In this document: positions 17,997-53,101 of the stretch, piece after piece
How positions within the stretch are numbered: position 1 is the stretch's first letter
Layout of the letters: the number at the start of each line of letters is the position of its first letter
DNA from: Pseudomonas orientalis
GTDB lineage: Bacteria; Pseudomonadota; Gammaproteobacteria; Pseudomonadales; Pseudomonadaceae
Direction of reading: 5' to 3'
Length of the DNA: 64,000 bases
Assembly (NCBI RefSeq): GCF_002934065.1
Contig: NZ_CP018049.1
Location: forward strand, 3,408,501 to 3,472,500
The notes under the pieces: model-generated
What the model was told of the DNA's origin: nothing
The model's database searches: none
The model's input: the letters and a program-made list of their open reading frames with translations, nothing else
Position numbers and translations under genes: made by a program

Positions 17997-19418
17997 TCAA
18001 CTGACGATATCACCGCGGCGCAACTGACCCTCTACGACCAGCACGAAGTTCGGCTCACTCGGCGTCGCGCAGATTTCCAAGCTACTCATTTTCAGCACTG
18101 GGTTGTAAGTCACCATGGCTTCACCCATCGCGCCGGAAAATGCCTCGACGAAGTTCAGTTGCGCAATGCCCAGCGAGGCTCTGACGCCCGACACATCGAC
18201 CCTGTCTTCGCCGCTGACAAAATCCATGATCCGGTCGGGCGCGGTCTGGGGCGAGTCGCTGATCCGCCCGTAAGCGAACAGGTCCTTGCCTTTGCCGCCC
18301 CACAACGTGTCCGCCCCCTGCGCGCCATACAACCAGTCGTTGCCGTCGCCCCCCTTGAGTTCGTTGGCCACCTCGTTACCTACCATCAAATCGTTACCGG
18401 AGCCGCCGATGGCATTTTCGATCGTCACGCCATAGGCAATCGAAATATTGCCCTTGAGGCCGCCGACATCAGAGAAGGTCCCCTCCCGCAGGCTGATTCG
18501 CTGCACCTGCGTGTAGCCGGAAAAGTCCAGGGTATCATTGCCGCCACCGTCCCAAATGGCCGCGACCCTTTTATCCCGCGCCGTGTTGAAGCTCAGGAAG
18601 TCCCGATCCGTATTGGAATTGAAGCCGTAGGTGGTATCGTCTGCGCGGGTGTCGTGGTTGGCGCCATACTTGCGTTGATAGGCGCTGATATCGTCAAGCT
18701 GCGGCGCCGAAGAGCGCCCCCCCCCGTGATGCATGTAGCCGGTACGTTCGTCTCGATAGCTCATGCCGGTATGGCTTTGAGAATCTTCGTGATAACTCAC
18801 TTGCTCTTGTTTGAGCGTCCTGTCGTAGTCCCCCGCATGGGCGAGTCCCATCGCATGATTAAGCTCGTGGACGAGGGTGTCACGGCCCGCATTTCCCAAC
18901 GCGGCATCCACCACCGACGTTTCGCCTTTCCTCACCGCGAACCATACCTCGCCACTTCTGGCAACACCCGGCGTGGGCAGTACGGCATAACTCGTATCGT
19001 TGTAGGGCTGACCTGTATCGTCGATTCTCTGACCGAAGTTCCCGAGGGTAATGTGCCCTTCGCTGCCTGCGGTTCTCGGCCCTTCGGTAAACCTGACATT
19101 CGCAACGTCTGCAATGCTCTGCAGGCTGAGCCGGATCTGCTGGCGCTGGTTCTCCAGGATGTGGGTGAGCCCGGTTTTACCGAACTGCCGGACGTCATTC
19201 CCGGCGGGCGGGGTACGAAATTCGTAGGTCACGTCATAGCGGCCATCGCCGTTCCTGTCCGGCCATCCGGGGCTTTTTCGCCAGAGGTGCGAGGCCACGT
19301 CCTCGGCAGATTTGGAAGGCAAGCCGTTATGGCGGATTTCGCCGCCGCGATCATCTCGGTGCCCAAACGCTTCTATAAGCTGCAGCGCATCACTGGGGCG
19401 TGAAGCAACGGTCGTCAT
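17997..19418 (-). CDS. Serralysin-family RTX zinc metalloprotease
   Basis: A 473-aa secreted protease. The zinc motif HELNHAMGLAH (His184, Glu185, His188, His194) and the Met-turn MSYRDERTGY (219-228) identify a metzincin of the serralysin group. The C-terminal half has RTX calcium repeats (GGNDTL, GGSGNDLMVGN, GGDGNDWLYG, GAQGADTLWGGKGKDLF) and ends in GDIVS, a type I secretion tail. There is no cleaved signal peptide, as expected. I chose the ATG at 19418 because AGGAG lies 7 bases upstream. No inhibitor (aprI) or exporter (aprDEF) gene is present here, so secretion must use a system encoded elsewhere. It is divergent from the LuxR gene of the lipopeptide locus. Confidence 0.93.
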   Translation of the reverse strand: MTTVASRPSDALQLIEAFGHRDDRGGEIRHNGLPSKSAEDVASHLWRKSPGWPDRNGDGRYDVTYEFRTPPAGNDVRQFGKTGLTHILENQRQQIRLSLQSIADVANVRFTEGPRTAGSEGHITLGNFGQRIDDTGQPYNDTSYAVLPTPGVARSGEVWFAVRKGETSVVDAALGNAGRDTLVHELNHAMGLAHAGDYDRTLKQEQVSYHEDSQSHTGMSYRDERTGYMHHGGGRSSAPQLDDISAYQRKYGANHDTRADDTTYGFNSNTDRDFLSFNTARDKRVAAIWDGGGNDTLDFSGYTQVQRISLREGTFSDVGGLKGNISIAYGVTIENAIGGSGNDLMVGNEVANELKGGDGNDWLYGAQGADTLWGGKGKDLFAYGRISDSPQTAPDRIMDFVSGEDRVDVSGVRASLGIAQLNFVEAFSGAMGEAMVTYNPVLKMSSLEICATPSEPNFVLVVEGQLRRGDIVS

Positions 19419-19747
19419 ACGGGTACTCCTATCTGGCGGGAGCCTTATCTTGGGCGTTCCAGATCCGACACGATGTACGTTACGTACGAATGCTCGATAG
19501 CCGCTTACGCAAGTGCACTTGGGCATCGACCACCGACGTCGTAGGCGACATCTTTACACTGGCGTCGAAATCACGCGCCATGGTCGTTATGCGCTTTTAA
19601 TCTGTTTTTTAACGATTGGATCCCCACCCTTTGGTCAGGCTGTACTAGCATACGTCTCGACGGGCAGCACTATCACTGCAGGTTATTCGCATTGGCTAGT
19701 CTCTTAATCCCCGTCGCTATAAGGCCGAATACCTGCACCCGAAACTC
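19419..19747. other. Intergenic region between serralysin and luxR genes
   Basis: This 329-base divergent region must hold promoters for the protease (minus) and the LuxR regulator (plus). AGGAG before the protease start is clear. I see no convincing lux-box palindrome, long repeat or open gene in it. Confidence 0.5.
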
Positions 19748-20431
19748 ATGGACGAATTGATGAACTCACACCTGTTCCCACATATAGGCAAGGTCATCGC
19801 CAGCACCGGCAGTCGCCACTTCCCACGTATGCTGCATGACCTGATTCTCACCCAACTGGCAGTGGACGCCACCCATATCACGCAACTGCGAGTGAGTGCC
19901 GCTGGCCACACTCGCCGCAGGATCAGCCCGGTCTATACCGACTCCGCGGTGGCACTGGGCGAAGAGCAACCGGCCGCGCAACTGCACCTCACCCGCCGCA
20001 AGGACGATGTGCGGTATGTGCTGTCGGTGTACCGCTCGCACCAGTCCGAAACCTTCTCGGCGCAAGAGCGCAGCATGCTGGAGGATTTTTCCACGCTGCT
20101 GCTGCCCATGGTGGAAAACCACATCAGCGCGATCCAGCCATGCCCCCCAGGCAATACGCCGCAGGAACCACAGAACCAAGGCATCGAGACCTTGCGGCGA
20201 CGCATTCAGGAGCGCCTGGTGCAATCGGGGTTGACCCTGTCCAACCGTGAACTGGAAGTGTGCGTAGGCCTCCTGGCCGGGCGCACCGCGCCGGAGTTGG
20301 CCGAACAGTTGGCGCTGAAGGTCAATACCATCGAGAGCTACCTCAAGCGCGCGGCGATCAAGCTGGGCATCAGCGGGCGGCATTCGTTGTTGCGGTGGAT
20401 GTATGCCACCGAAGACAGCACCAGTCTCTAA
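19748..20431 (+). CDS. LuxR-family regulator of the lipopeptide locus
   Basis: A 227-aa protein. Residues about 160-220 form a LuxR-type helix-turn-helix (LSNRELEVCVGLLAGRTAPELAEQLALKVNTIESYLKRAAIKLGI). The N-terminal part is not a recognisable autoinducer-binding or receiver domain. This build and position, downstream of macAB at the end of the NRPS locus and convergent with it, match the second LuxR regulator (massBCR/viscBCR-like) of Pseudomonas lipopeptide clusters, which activate the NRPS genes. The start could be the ATG at 19748 or at 19760; neither has a strong ribosome site. Confidence 0.85.
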   Translation: MDELMNSHLFPHIGKVIASTGSRHFPRMLHDLILTQLAVDATHITQLRVSAAGHTRRRISPVYTDSAVALGEEQPAAQLHLTRRKDDVRYVLSVYRSHQSETFSAQERSMLEDFSTLLLPMVENHISAIQPCPPGNTPQEPQNQGIETLRRRIQERLVQSGLTLSNRELEVCVGLLAGRTAPELAEQLALKVNTIESYLKRAAIKLGISGRHSLLRWMYATEDSTSL

Positions 20432-20448
20432 GCTGACATCGGTCCAAA

Positions 20449-20538
20449 TGTGGGAGGGGGCTTGCCCCCGATAGCGGTGGGTCAGCTTGCTTATGCATTG
20501 ACTGACACGCTGCCATCGGGGGCAAGCCCCCTCCCACA
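20449..20538. repeat. REPIN (first copy within the tandem duplication)
   Basis: GTGGGAGGGGGCTTGCCCCC and its inverted partner flank a ~45-base spacer, the standard REPIN form of P. fluorescens. It can fold into one long hairpin and probably ends the luxR transcript. Confidence 0.9.
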
Positions 20539-20563
20539 TTGGTTACTCAATGGCAGATAGAGA

Positions 20564-20620
20564 TCAGTCCCGAGCCAGTGCCTCGATAGGGTCCAGCCGC
20601 GCCGCATTGCGCGCAGGCCT
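20564..20620 (-). pseudogene. Duplicated macB 3' fragment
   Basis: Read on the minus strand, this remnant encodes PARNAARLDPIEALARD followed by a stop, identical to the last 17 residues of the real MacB. It has no start or rest of the gene and arose with the 208-bp duplication. Confidence 0.88.
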
Positions 20621-20656
20621 TCGTACCACCAGCCTCTAAGCCGACATCGGTCAAAA

Positions 20657-20746
20657 GGTGGGAGGGGGCTTGCCCCCGATAGCGGTGGGTCAGCTTGCTT
20701 ATGCATGGACTGACACACTGCCATCGGGGGCAAGCCCCCTCCCACA
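20657..20746. repeat. REPIN (second copy within the tandem duplication)
   Basis: Same inverted REP pair as at 20449-20538, with a few substitutions in the spacer. It lies directly downstream of the macB stop codon and can serve as its transcript end. Confidence 0.9.
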
Positions 20747-20771
20747 TTGGTTACTTAATGGCAGATAGAGA

Positions 20772-22730
20772 TCAGTCCCGAGCCAGCGCCTCGATCGGGT
20801 CCAGCCGCGCCGCGTTGCGCGCCGGCACGAAGCCGAACACGATACCGATCAGCGTGGAGCAGGCAAATGCGGTGATGATCGAGCCCAGGGAAAACACCAT
20901 TTCCCACTCCTTCACAAACAGCGAAAACAGATAGCCGATGGCATAGGACAGCGAGATACCAATAATCCCGCCGATCAGGCACACCATCACCGCCTCCACC
21001 AGAAACTGCTGGCGAATATCCGATTGCCGCGCCCCTACGGCCATGCGAATGCCAATCTCGCGGGTGCGTTCGGTGACCGACACCAGCATAATATTCATCA
21101 CGCCGATACCACCCACCAACAACGAAATCACCGCGATCAATGACAACAGCAGCGCCAGCGAACGGCTGGTTTTCTGCACGGTCTGCATGATGCTGTCGAG
21201 GTTGTTGGTGAAGAAGTCCTTGGTGCCGTGGCGTTGCAGCATGAGCTTATTGACGTTGTCCTCTACCACCTTGCTCGGCTGGCCGTCCTTGATACGCACG
21301 GTGATGCTGTCCAGATGGCGCTGCCCCAACAGGCGCCCCGCCGCCGTCTCATACGGCACCCACACGTTCAGCACCTTGCTGGCGGCGAACAGGTTCTTGT
21401 TGTCCGCCGTCACCCCGATCACCGTGCACGGCAGGTTGCCCACCAGGATCACCTGGCCCAGGGGGTCGACGTTCGCCCCGAACAGGCGATGCCGGGTGTT
21501 GTGGTCGATCACCACCACCTGCGCCTGACGCCGTGCATCACTTTCGCTGAAGGCGATACCGGCTTCGAGCTTCACGCCCTTGACCTTGAAGTAGCGGTCG
21601 CTGACGCCGTTGACCTGTGCATCCACATCGATATTGCCAAAGCGCAGCAACAGGTTGCGCCCCACCACCGGGGTGGCGCTGTCGACGTAATACAGCTGGT
21701 TCAACGCGTCCACATCTGACGGCATCAGGGTCTCGATGGCCGAGGCGCGGCTGTCACCGAAACTGGTGCCGGAAAAGATATCGATGGTGTTGCTGCCGAT
21801 GGCCTGGATGTCCTTGAGCACATAACGCTTGGCGCCCTCGCCGATGGCCGAGATCGACACCACCGAGGTGATGCCGATGACAATACCGAGCATGGTCAGC
21901 AAGGTGCGCATGCGATGGGAAATCAGCGCGACCCAGGCCATGTTGAACGCTTCCTTGAACAACCCCAGGCTTGCCACCAGGCGCCGCGCGCCGCTGCGCC
22001 GGGGTTCGAGCGGCGCTTCGCCGGGCAGCTCCAGGTCGGCACTGTCGTTGGCCTTGTCGCTGACGATCTCGCCGTCGCACACCTCGACGATACGCTGGGC
22101 ATTGGCCGCCACCTTGGGGTCGTGGGTGACGATGATCACCGTGTGCCCGGCCGCGTGCAGCTCGGCGAGGATGCGCATCACCTCCTTGCCGCTATGGGTG
22201 TCGAGGGCGCCCGTGGGTTCGTCGGCCAGGATCACCTCGCCGCCATTCATCAAGGCCCGGGCGATACTCACGCGCTGCTGCTGCCCACCGGACAACTGGC
22301 TCGGCCGATGGGTGATATGCCCCGACAGGCCCAGGCGCGCGAGCAACTCCCGCGCGCGGCTGTGGCGCTGGCCTTCCGGGATGCCGGCATAGATCGCCGG
22401 CATTTCCACGTTGTGCAAGGCACTCAGGTGCGCCAGCAGGTGGTAGCGCTGGAAGATAAACCCGAAGTAATCGCGGCGCAGTTCCGCCAGTTGCTCATCG
22501 CCCAGGGAACGGGTTTCGATGCCGTTGATTTTGTAGCTGCCGGCGGTGGCGTAATCCAGGCCGCCGAGGATGTTCATCAGCGTCGATTTACCCGAACCCG
22601 AGGCGCCGATGATCGCCAGCATTTCCCCGGCGTGAATGGTCAGGTCGATGCCCTTGAGCGCGATGAATTCGCGCTCGCCGGCCATGAAACTGCGGGTGAT
22701 GCCCTTGAGCTCCAGCAGAGGTTGAGTCAT
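20772..22730 (-). CDS. macB: MacB-like ABC exporter (ATPase-permease fusion) of the lipopeptide locus
   Basis: A 652-aa protein. Residues 1-230 are an ABC ATPase with Walker A GASGSGKST (42-50), signature LSGGQQQ (146-152) and Walker B VILADE (166-171). Residues about 275-652 form the MacB permease, with one N-terminal helix, a large periplasmic domain and three C-terminal helices (MNIMLVSVTERTREIGIRMAVGA, ending PARNAARLDPIEALARD). With MacA and an outer-membrane channel it would export the lipopeptide, as macAB homologues do downstream of other Pseudomonas lipopeptide synthetases. It starts 3 bases after the macA stop. PvdT-type pyoverdine exporters are close relatives, but the context favours lipopeptide. 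Confidence 0.93.
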   Translation of the reverse strand: MTQPLLELKGITRSFMAGEREFIALKGIDLTIHAGEMLAIIGASGSGKSTLMNILGGLDYATAGSYKINGIETRSLGDEQLAELRRDYFGFIFQRYHLLAHLSALHNVEMPAIYAGIPEGQRHSRARELLARLGLSGHITHRPSQLSGGQQQRVSIARALMNGGEVILADEPTGALDTHSGKEVMRILAELHAAGHTVIIVTHDPKVAANAQRIVEVCDGEIVSDKANDSADLELPGEAPLEPRRSGARRLVASLGLFKEAFNMAWVALISHRMRTLLTMLGIVIGITSVVSISAIGEGAKRYVLKDIQAIGSNTIDIFSGTSFGDSRASAIETLMPSDVDALNQLYYVDSATPVVGRNLLLRFGNIDVDAQVNGVSDRYFKVKGVKLEAGIAFSESDARRQAQVVVIDHNTRHRLFGANVDPLGQVILVGNLPCTVIGVTADNKNLFAASKVLNVWVPYETAAGRLLGQRHLDSITVRIKDGQPSKVVEDNVNKLMLQRHGTKDFFTNNLDSIMQTVQKTSRSLALLLSLIAVISLLVGGIGVMNIMLVSVTERTREIGIRMAVGARQSDIRQQFLVEAVMVCLIGGIIGISLSYAIGYLFSLFVKEWEMVFSLGSIITAFACSTLIGIVFGFVPARNAARLDPIEALARD

Positions 22731-22733
22731 GGC

Positions 22734-23885
22734 TCAATTCCCCGCCACGGCAGGCGAGGCGTCGCCAATCACCACCTTGTCGCCCTCGACCAGGCCGTCG
22801 AGGATCTGCACCTTGACGTTGTTGTTGATACCGGTCTTCACCTCACGCACCTGCGCCCTGCCCTTGGCGTCGAGCACCCGCACTGCATAGCCGCCCTCGG
22901 CATTGCGCGCGCCCAGCGCCGCCACCGGCATCATCAGCGCAGCCTCGGCGGTGTCGAGCACGATACGCACCTGGGCGGTCATGGCGATGCGCAAGCGGTG
23001 GTCGGGGTTGGGCACATCGAACAGCGCGTTATAAAACACCGCCGTATTCTGCTTGGGCGCACCGGCGGTCTGGGTTTCGAGGAAATTCTGCGGTGCCGGT
23101 TCAGTGCCACGCAGCTTGGCGTAGTAGCGCTTGTCGGCCTCACCGAGAATAGTGAAATACACCTGCTGGCCGGGGCTGATGTGAATCACATCCGCTTCCG
23201 ACACCTGGGCCTTGACCGTCATGGTATCCAGGTCGGCCAGCTTGAGCAGCACCGGCGCCAACTGGTTGGCGATGACCGTCTGACCTTCCTGGGTAACGAT
23301 ACCCACCACATCGCCGTCAATGGGCGCATTGATACGGGTATAAGCCAGGTTGACCTTGGCCGTGTCGATCTGAATGTGCGCGCTCTTGATCTGCGCATCC
23401 AGAGACAACAGATTGGCCTGCTGCACCTGAAAGGTCGACTCGGCGTCCTCGAAATCCTGGCGCGACACCGACTCATCGGCCTGCAAGCCCTTATAGCGCT
23501 CATACACCGACCTGGCCTGCTTGACCTGCGCCGCCGTGGCGCGGCGTTGAGCCTGCAGATTCTCCTCATCGACCTGGGCCTTGCGCAGCGTGTTCTGCAG
23601 AATCAGCGGATCGATTTCAGCCAGCCACTGACCTTTCTTGACCTTGTCACCGACCTTGACCTTGAGCGACTTCAACTGACCGGAAACCTGCGCGCCCACA
23701 TCGACCTGCTTGACGCCCTCCAACAAGCCGGTGGCGAGAACGGCGTTTTCAATATCGCCGCGTTCAACCGTGGCCGTGAGGTACTGGGGCGCATCGGCAG
23801 GCGCCTTGACGGTGTAAATGATCAAGCCGATGGCAACCGCCAGCACGGCGAATATCCCGATTTTGCGTAACTTAGACGTTTGCAT
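22734..23885 (-). CDS. macA: MacA-like periplasmic adaptor of the lipopeptide exporter
   Basis: A 383-aa membrane fusion protein with one N-terminal anchor (IGIFAVLAVAIGLIIYTV). The lipoyl half (GDIENAVLATGLLEGVKQVDVGAQVSGQLKSL), a helical hairpin around residues 95-175, the second lipoyl half (INAPIDGDVVGIVTQEGQTV) and beta-barrel domains follow. It links MacB to an outer-membrane channel. I chose the ATG at 23885 (MQTSKLRK), which puts the anchor at the N-terminus; an upstream TTG extends it by 15 residues. Neither has a strong ribosome site. A 474-base gap with a repeat separates it from the second NRPS gene, so it may need its own promoter. Confidence 0.92.
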   Translation of the reverse strand: MQTSKLRKIGIFAVLAVAIGLIIYTVKAPADAPQYLTATVERGDIENAVLATGLLEGVKQVDVGAQVSGQLKSLKVKVGDKVKKGQWLAEIDPLILQNTLRKAQVDEENLQAQRRATAAQVKQARSVYERYKGLQADESVSRQDFEDAESTFQVQQANLLSLDAQIKSAHIQIDTAKVNLAYTRINAPIDGDVVGIVTQEGQTVIANQLAPVLLKLADLDTMTVKAQVSEADVIHISPGQQVYFTILGEADKRYYAKLRGTEPAPQNFLETQTAGAPKQNTAVFYNALFDVPNPDHRLRIAMTAQVRIVLDTAEAALMMPVAALGARNAEGGYAVRVLDAKGRAQVREVKTGINNNVKVQILDGLVEGDKVVIGDASPAVAGN

Positions 23886-23937
23886 AAATGACCATAAAGT
23901 TGAGCTTTTTGATTGAGCAAGGAAATCCAAACCCTAA

Positions 23938-24313
23938 CCACGATGCGCAGCGAGTCGCTCTTGATCTGGCTTTTGATCTTGATCTCAGGCGCCCCGTCAA
24001 ACCACGCTGGCCGAACGCAGGCTTGAATCCGTGGGTAACCCGGCAGGACGCCGGGTTAGCCGCACTGGGCCATGGATGGCCCATTGCGGCGGCCCACGGA
24101 TTCAAGCCGGAGTGAGGGCACACCGAGCCTAGGCGAGGTGCCGAGTGGTGGGGCAAGAGCCCTTTGGTTACTTTGGGGCTTTTCCAAAGTGACCCGCCGT
24201 CAGGGCGGAACCCTAAGTGGTCGTGACCTGGATAACGGATATGTACCCGGTCTGATCCAAGATACTGGTCGGCCCAGAGGCCGCCATCGGGGGCAAGCCC
24301 CCTCCCACATTTG
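23938..24313 (-). repeat. Large dispersed intergenic repeat, copy 2 (inverted), plus half REP
   Basis: It matches the repeat at 1-186 and at 61967-62330 in reverse orientation. It includes the internal hairpins and the outer stem, whose second arm has decayed after CCCACGGATTCAAGCC. A half REP (GGGGGCAAGCCCCCTCCCACA) closes it at about 24288-24309. It fills most of the gap between the second NRPS and macA; I see no gene in it. Confidence 0.85.
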
Positions 24314-24359
24314 AACCGAGGTGTATCAGGAACAACCCCCTTCCCACATTGGGCGGCCA

Positions 24360-51766
<27,407 letters not shown>

Positions 51767-52034
51767 GGGGAAACCCGCCTGATAAGTCACGGTTGAAAAG
51801 AATGTCCGTATTCCGTTGTGCCGCTTGAATCGGCTGCTCTGCGCCCTGAAAAAACAACGGGCGCAGCCGGGGGCCTGGAGAGGCTTCCGGCAGGCTTGGA
51901 AAATTAAGGGATTTGCGGGGCGGGGGGTGACATGGGAAGCGGGGACAAGGGAAATGGGGAATGGTTCCGGGTTGGTTGAGGGCCAATACTGATCCGGTGG
52001 TGTGAGAGCCATTTTTGAGCGTCGATTCCCCCAA
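51767..52034 (-). promoter_or_regulatory. NRPS B leader: two ANGGA motifs and a hairpin
   Basis: On the minus strand two ACGGA motifs lie 7 bases apart (51816-51812 and 51809-51805), about 39-50 bases before the ATG. They match the ANGGA core bound by RsmA/CsrA proteins. Further upstream 51831-51869 folds as CGGCT(bulge)GCGCCC, a 12-base loop with T6, then GGGCGCAGCCG. Gac/Rsm control of lipopeptide synthesis is established in several Pseudomonas; its operation here is inference. I see no clear promoter boxes. Confidence 0.45.
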
Positions 52035-52180
52035 CTGCATCGCCTGCTCGACATGCATTGTTAAAGGCCAGCAAGCCATATCCCTTTAATTTGCAGGACG
52101 TTTCCTAGACAATCCTTCGGCCTTGCGCCTGCTCAATCCACTGGCTAGCCTTCGCTTCGTCGCTGCATATCAGCGATCGG

Positions 52181-52365
52181 GTGTGGAAACCCGGGAATGA
52201 GTAGGCGTCATGATCGTATGCAAACGCTCAATGGCGGCTGTACGCGGGCAGACTTCGGTCTGACTGGGTCCTACTCCCCGGTTTCCACCCCGCGTATGGC
52301 TGCCACCCAATCTGCCGTGTGGAAACGGCACCGGATGGCGCCCCAACCGAGTAGGAGCTATATCC
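52181..52365 (+). ncRNA. Candidate structured cis-regulatory leader RNA, copy 1
   Basis: Elements in order: A (GTGGAAACC 52183-52191, GAGTAGG 52199-52205); B (52233-52248); a UUCG tetraloop hairpin CAGAC-TTCG-GTCTG (52249-52262); A' (CCTACTC 52270-52276, GGTTTCCAC 52280-52288); B' (52289-52304); A'' (GTGTGGAAAC 52317-52326, GAGTAGGAG 52349-52357, which contains the Shine-Dalgarno). A' can pair with A or with A''. B pairs with B' over 16 bp. Pairing A' with A'' would hide the ribosome site; pairing with A would free it. The same plan in copy 2, with compensatory changes, supports a real RNA structure. The ligand or trigger is unknown. Confidence 0.65.
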
Positions 52366-52617
52366 ATGAGCAAAATCGTCCCCGATCCACCCTATCCTGT
52401 TTTTGTTGCCCACGAAGACCTGAGCTTCGAAGACGCCATCGCCAACATTTCCTCGCTGCTACGCTGCGCCGCCACCACGGCCACCGAAACCGCCGAAGGC
52501 CTCAAAGGCACCCGGCGCGACATGGCCTGTTCGACCGCGCACTTGATCGACATGGCCCGCACCCTCGCCGACCGCGCACTGGATTGCCTGCAACCCGGAC
52601 CCGCCAGCACCCCATAA
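52366..52617 (+). CDS. Small DUF3077/DUF6124-like protein, copy 1
   Basis: An 83-aa soluble protein, MSKIVPDPPYPVFVAHEDLS, then a helical segment (FEDAIANISSLLRCAATTATETAEGL) and a second one (DMACSTAHLIDMARTLADRALDCL). It looks like the small Pseudomonas-specific DUF3077/DUF6124 proteins, which have no known function and often occur in several copies. AGGAG lies 8 bases before the ATG, inside the structured leader. It differs from copy 2 by one residue (Thr82 versus Asn). Confidence 0.82.
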   Translation: MSKIVPDPPYPVFVAHEDLSFEDAIANISSLLRCAATTATETAEGLKGTRRDMACSTAHLIDMARTLADRALDCLQPGPASTP

Positions 52618-52647
52618 CCCCTCCCACATTTGGCTCGTGTTGCCTGC

Positions 52648-52682
52648 TTGATCGTTCCTACGCTCAGCGTGGGAACGATCAA
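52648..52682. terminator. Long perfect hairpin between convergent genes
   Basis: TTGATCGTTCC, ACGCT/AGCGT and GGAACGATCAA make a near-perfect stem with single mismatches. It lies between the convergent 83-aa gene and the minus-strand immunity-like gene. The same hairpin type is a common Pseudomonas intergenic repeat. Without a T-run it may act as a repeat, a terminator, or both. Confidence 0.55.
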
Positions 52683-52687
52683 AATGA

Positions 52688-53101
52688 TCAACCTGTGACC
52701 ACTTTTAAGCCATCCAAGATCTCAGAGTTTGACGCGTGCAGCATCCAATCGGTGCTATCAATTGCGCGGATAAAAACTAAACAGTTTTGAAAGTCATCGC
52801 CCAGTAATTTTTCTACACCCACTTGCTCCATACATGAAACCGCCACGATTAAGCAGTCGATTGTATAGTCAACACATCGGGAAAAACTCAATATATCTTC
52901 CCAGGTTTTAACGAGTCCTTTGGGCAGGCAACGAATACGATTCTGAAATCCGTCAATCGACTCATCATTTGGCAAATTTGCAACGCCATCAAATTCGATA
53001 ATTAGCCATACCCAATCATTAGCAGGTACCTTTTCTAATAAATTCTGTAGCTCGATACGGCTACCATTTTTTCGATACATGGGTACTTCGAACATGTTCA
53101 T
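52688..53101 (-). CDS. Orphan immunity-like protein of the RHS island
   Basis: A 137-aa acidic cytoplasmic protein starting MNMFEVPMYRKNGSR, with no recognised family and AT-richer codon use. The frame is open 75 bases further upstream, but the ATG at 53101 is the better start. It lies downstream of the toxin/immunity pair on the same strand, after a 388-base gap with no toxin, as is common for leftover immunity genes of displaced RHS tips. A small unrelated accessory gene cannot be excluded. Confidence 0.6.
   Translation of the reverse strand: MNMFEVPMYRKNGSRIELQNLLEKVPANDWVWLIIEFDGVANLPNDESIDGFQNRIRCLPKGLVKTWEDILSFSRCVDYTIDCLIVAVSCMEQVGVEKLLGDDFQNCLVFIRAIDSTDWMLHASNSEILDGLKVVTG

Larger units (their letters stand above)
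20419..20834. repeat. 208-bp tandem duplication between luxR and macB
   Basis: Two adjacent copies (about 20419-20626 and 20627-20834) share the same order: the last bases of luxR (CTCTAAG), GACATCGGTC, a complete REPIN, GGTTACT(C/T)AATGGCAGATAG and the 3' end of macB. Matching points (luxR stop 20429/20637, REPIN 20451/20659, macB stop 20564/20772) are all exactly 208 bases apart. The copies differ at roughly a dozen positions, so the event is not very recent. The real luxR and macB ends are the outer ones. Confidence 0.92.
52035..52620 (+). repeat. ~580-bp direct repeat, left copy
   Basis: It is paired with 58934-59516 in the same orientation. The first ~145 bases are identical but for one substitution and the 252-base gene differs at only seven positions, while the leader between them is strongly diverged. 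The two copies bracket the RHS/immunity island. Confidence 0.93.

Noticed and set aside
20491..20747. Short minus-strand open frames between luxR and macB
   Set aside because: They read through REPIN sequence and the duplicated macB tail in wrong frames.
20772..23885. macAB-like pair as a pyoverdine exporter (PvdRT)
   Set aside because: PvdT and MacB are related, but there is no pyoverdine gene here and the position next to the lipopeptide NRPS and LuxR gene matches lipopeptide export.
52197..52790. Open frame running through the leader and across the 83-aa gene, with a similar one at 59092-59571
   Set aside because: The two leader peptides share segments (RADFGL, NRPRSTL), but the differences between copies follow base pairing rather than codon third positions. 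The frame continues in an Arg/His-rich shadow of the real gene.
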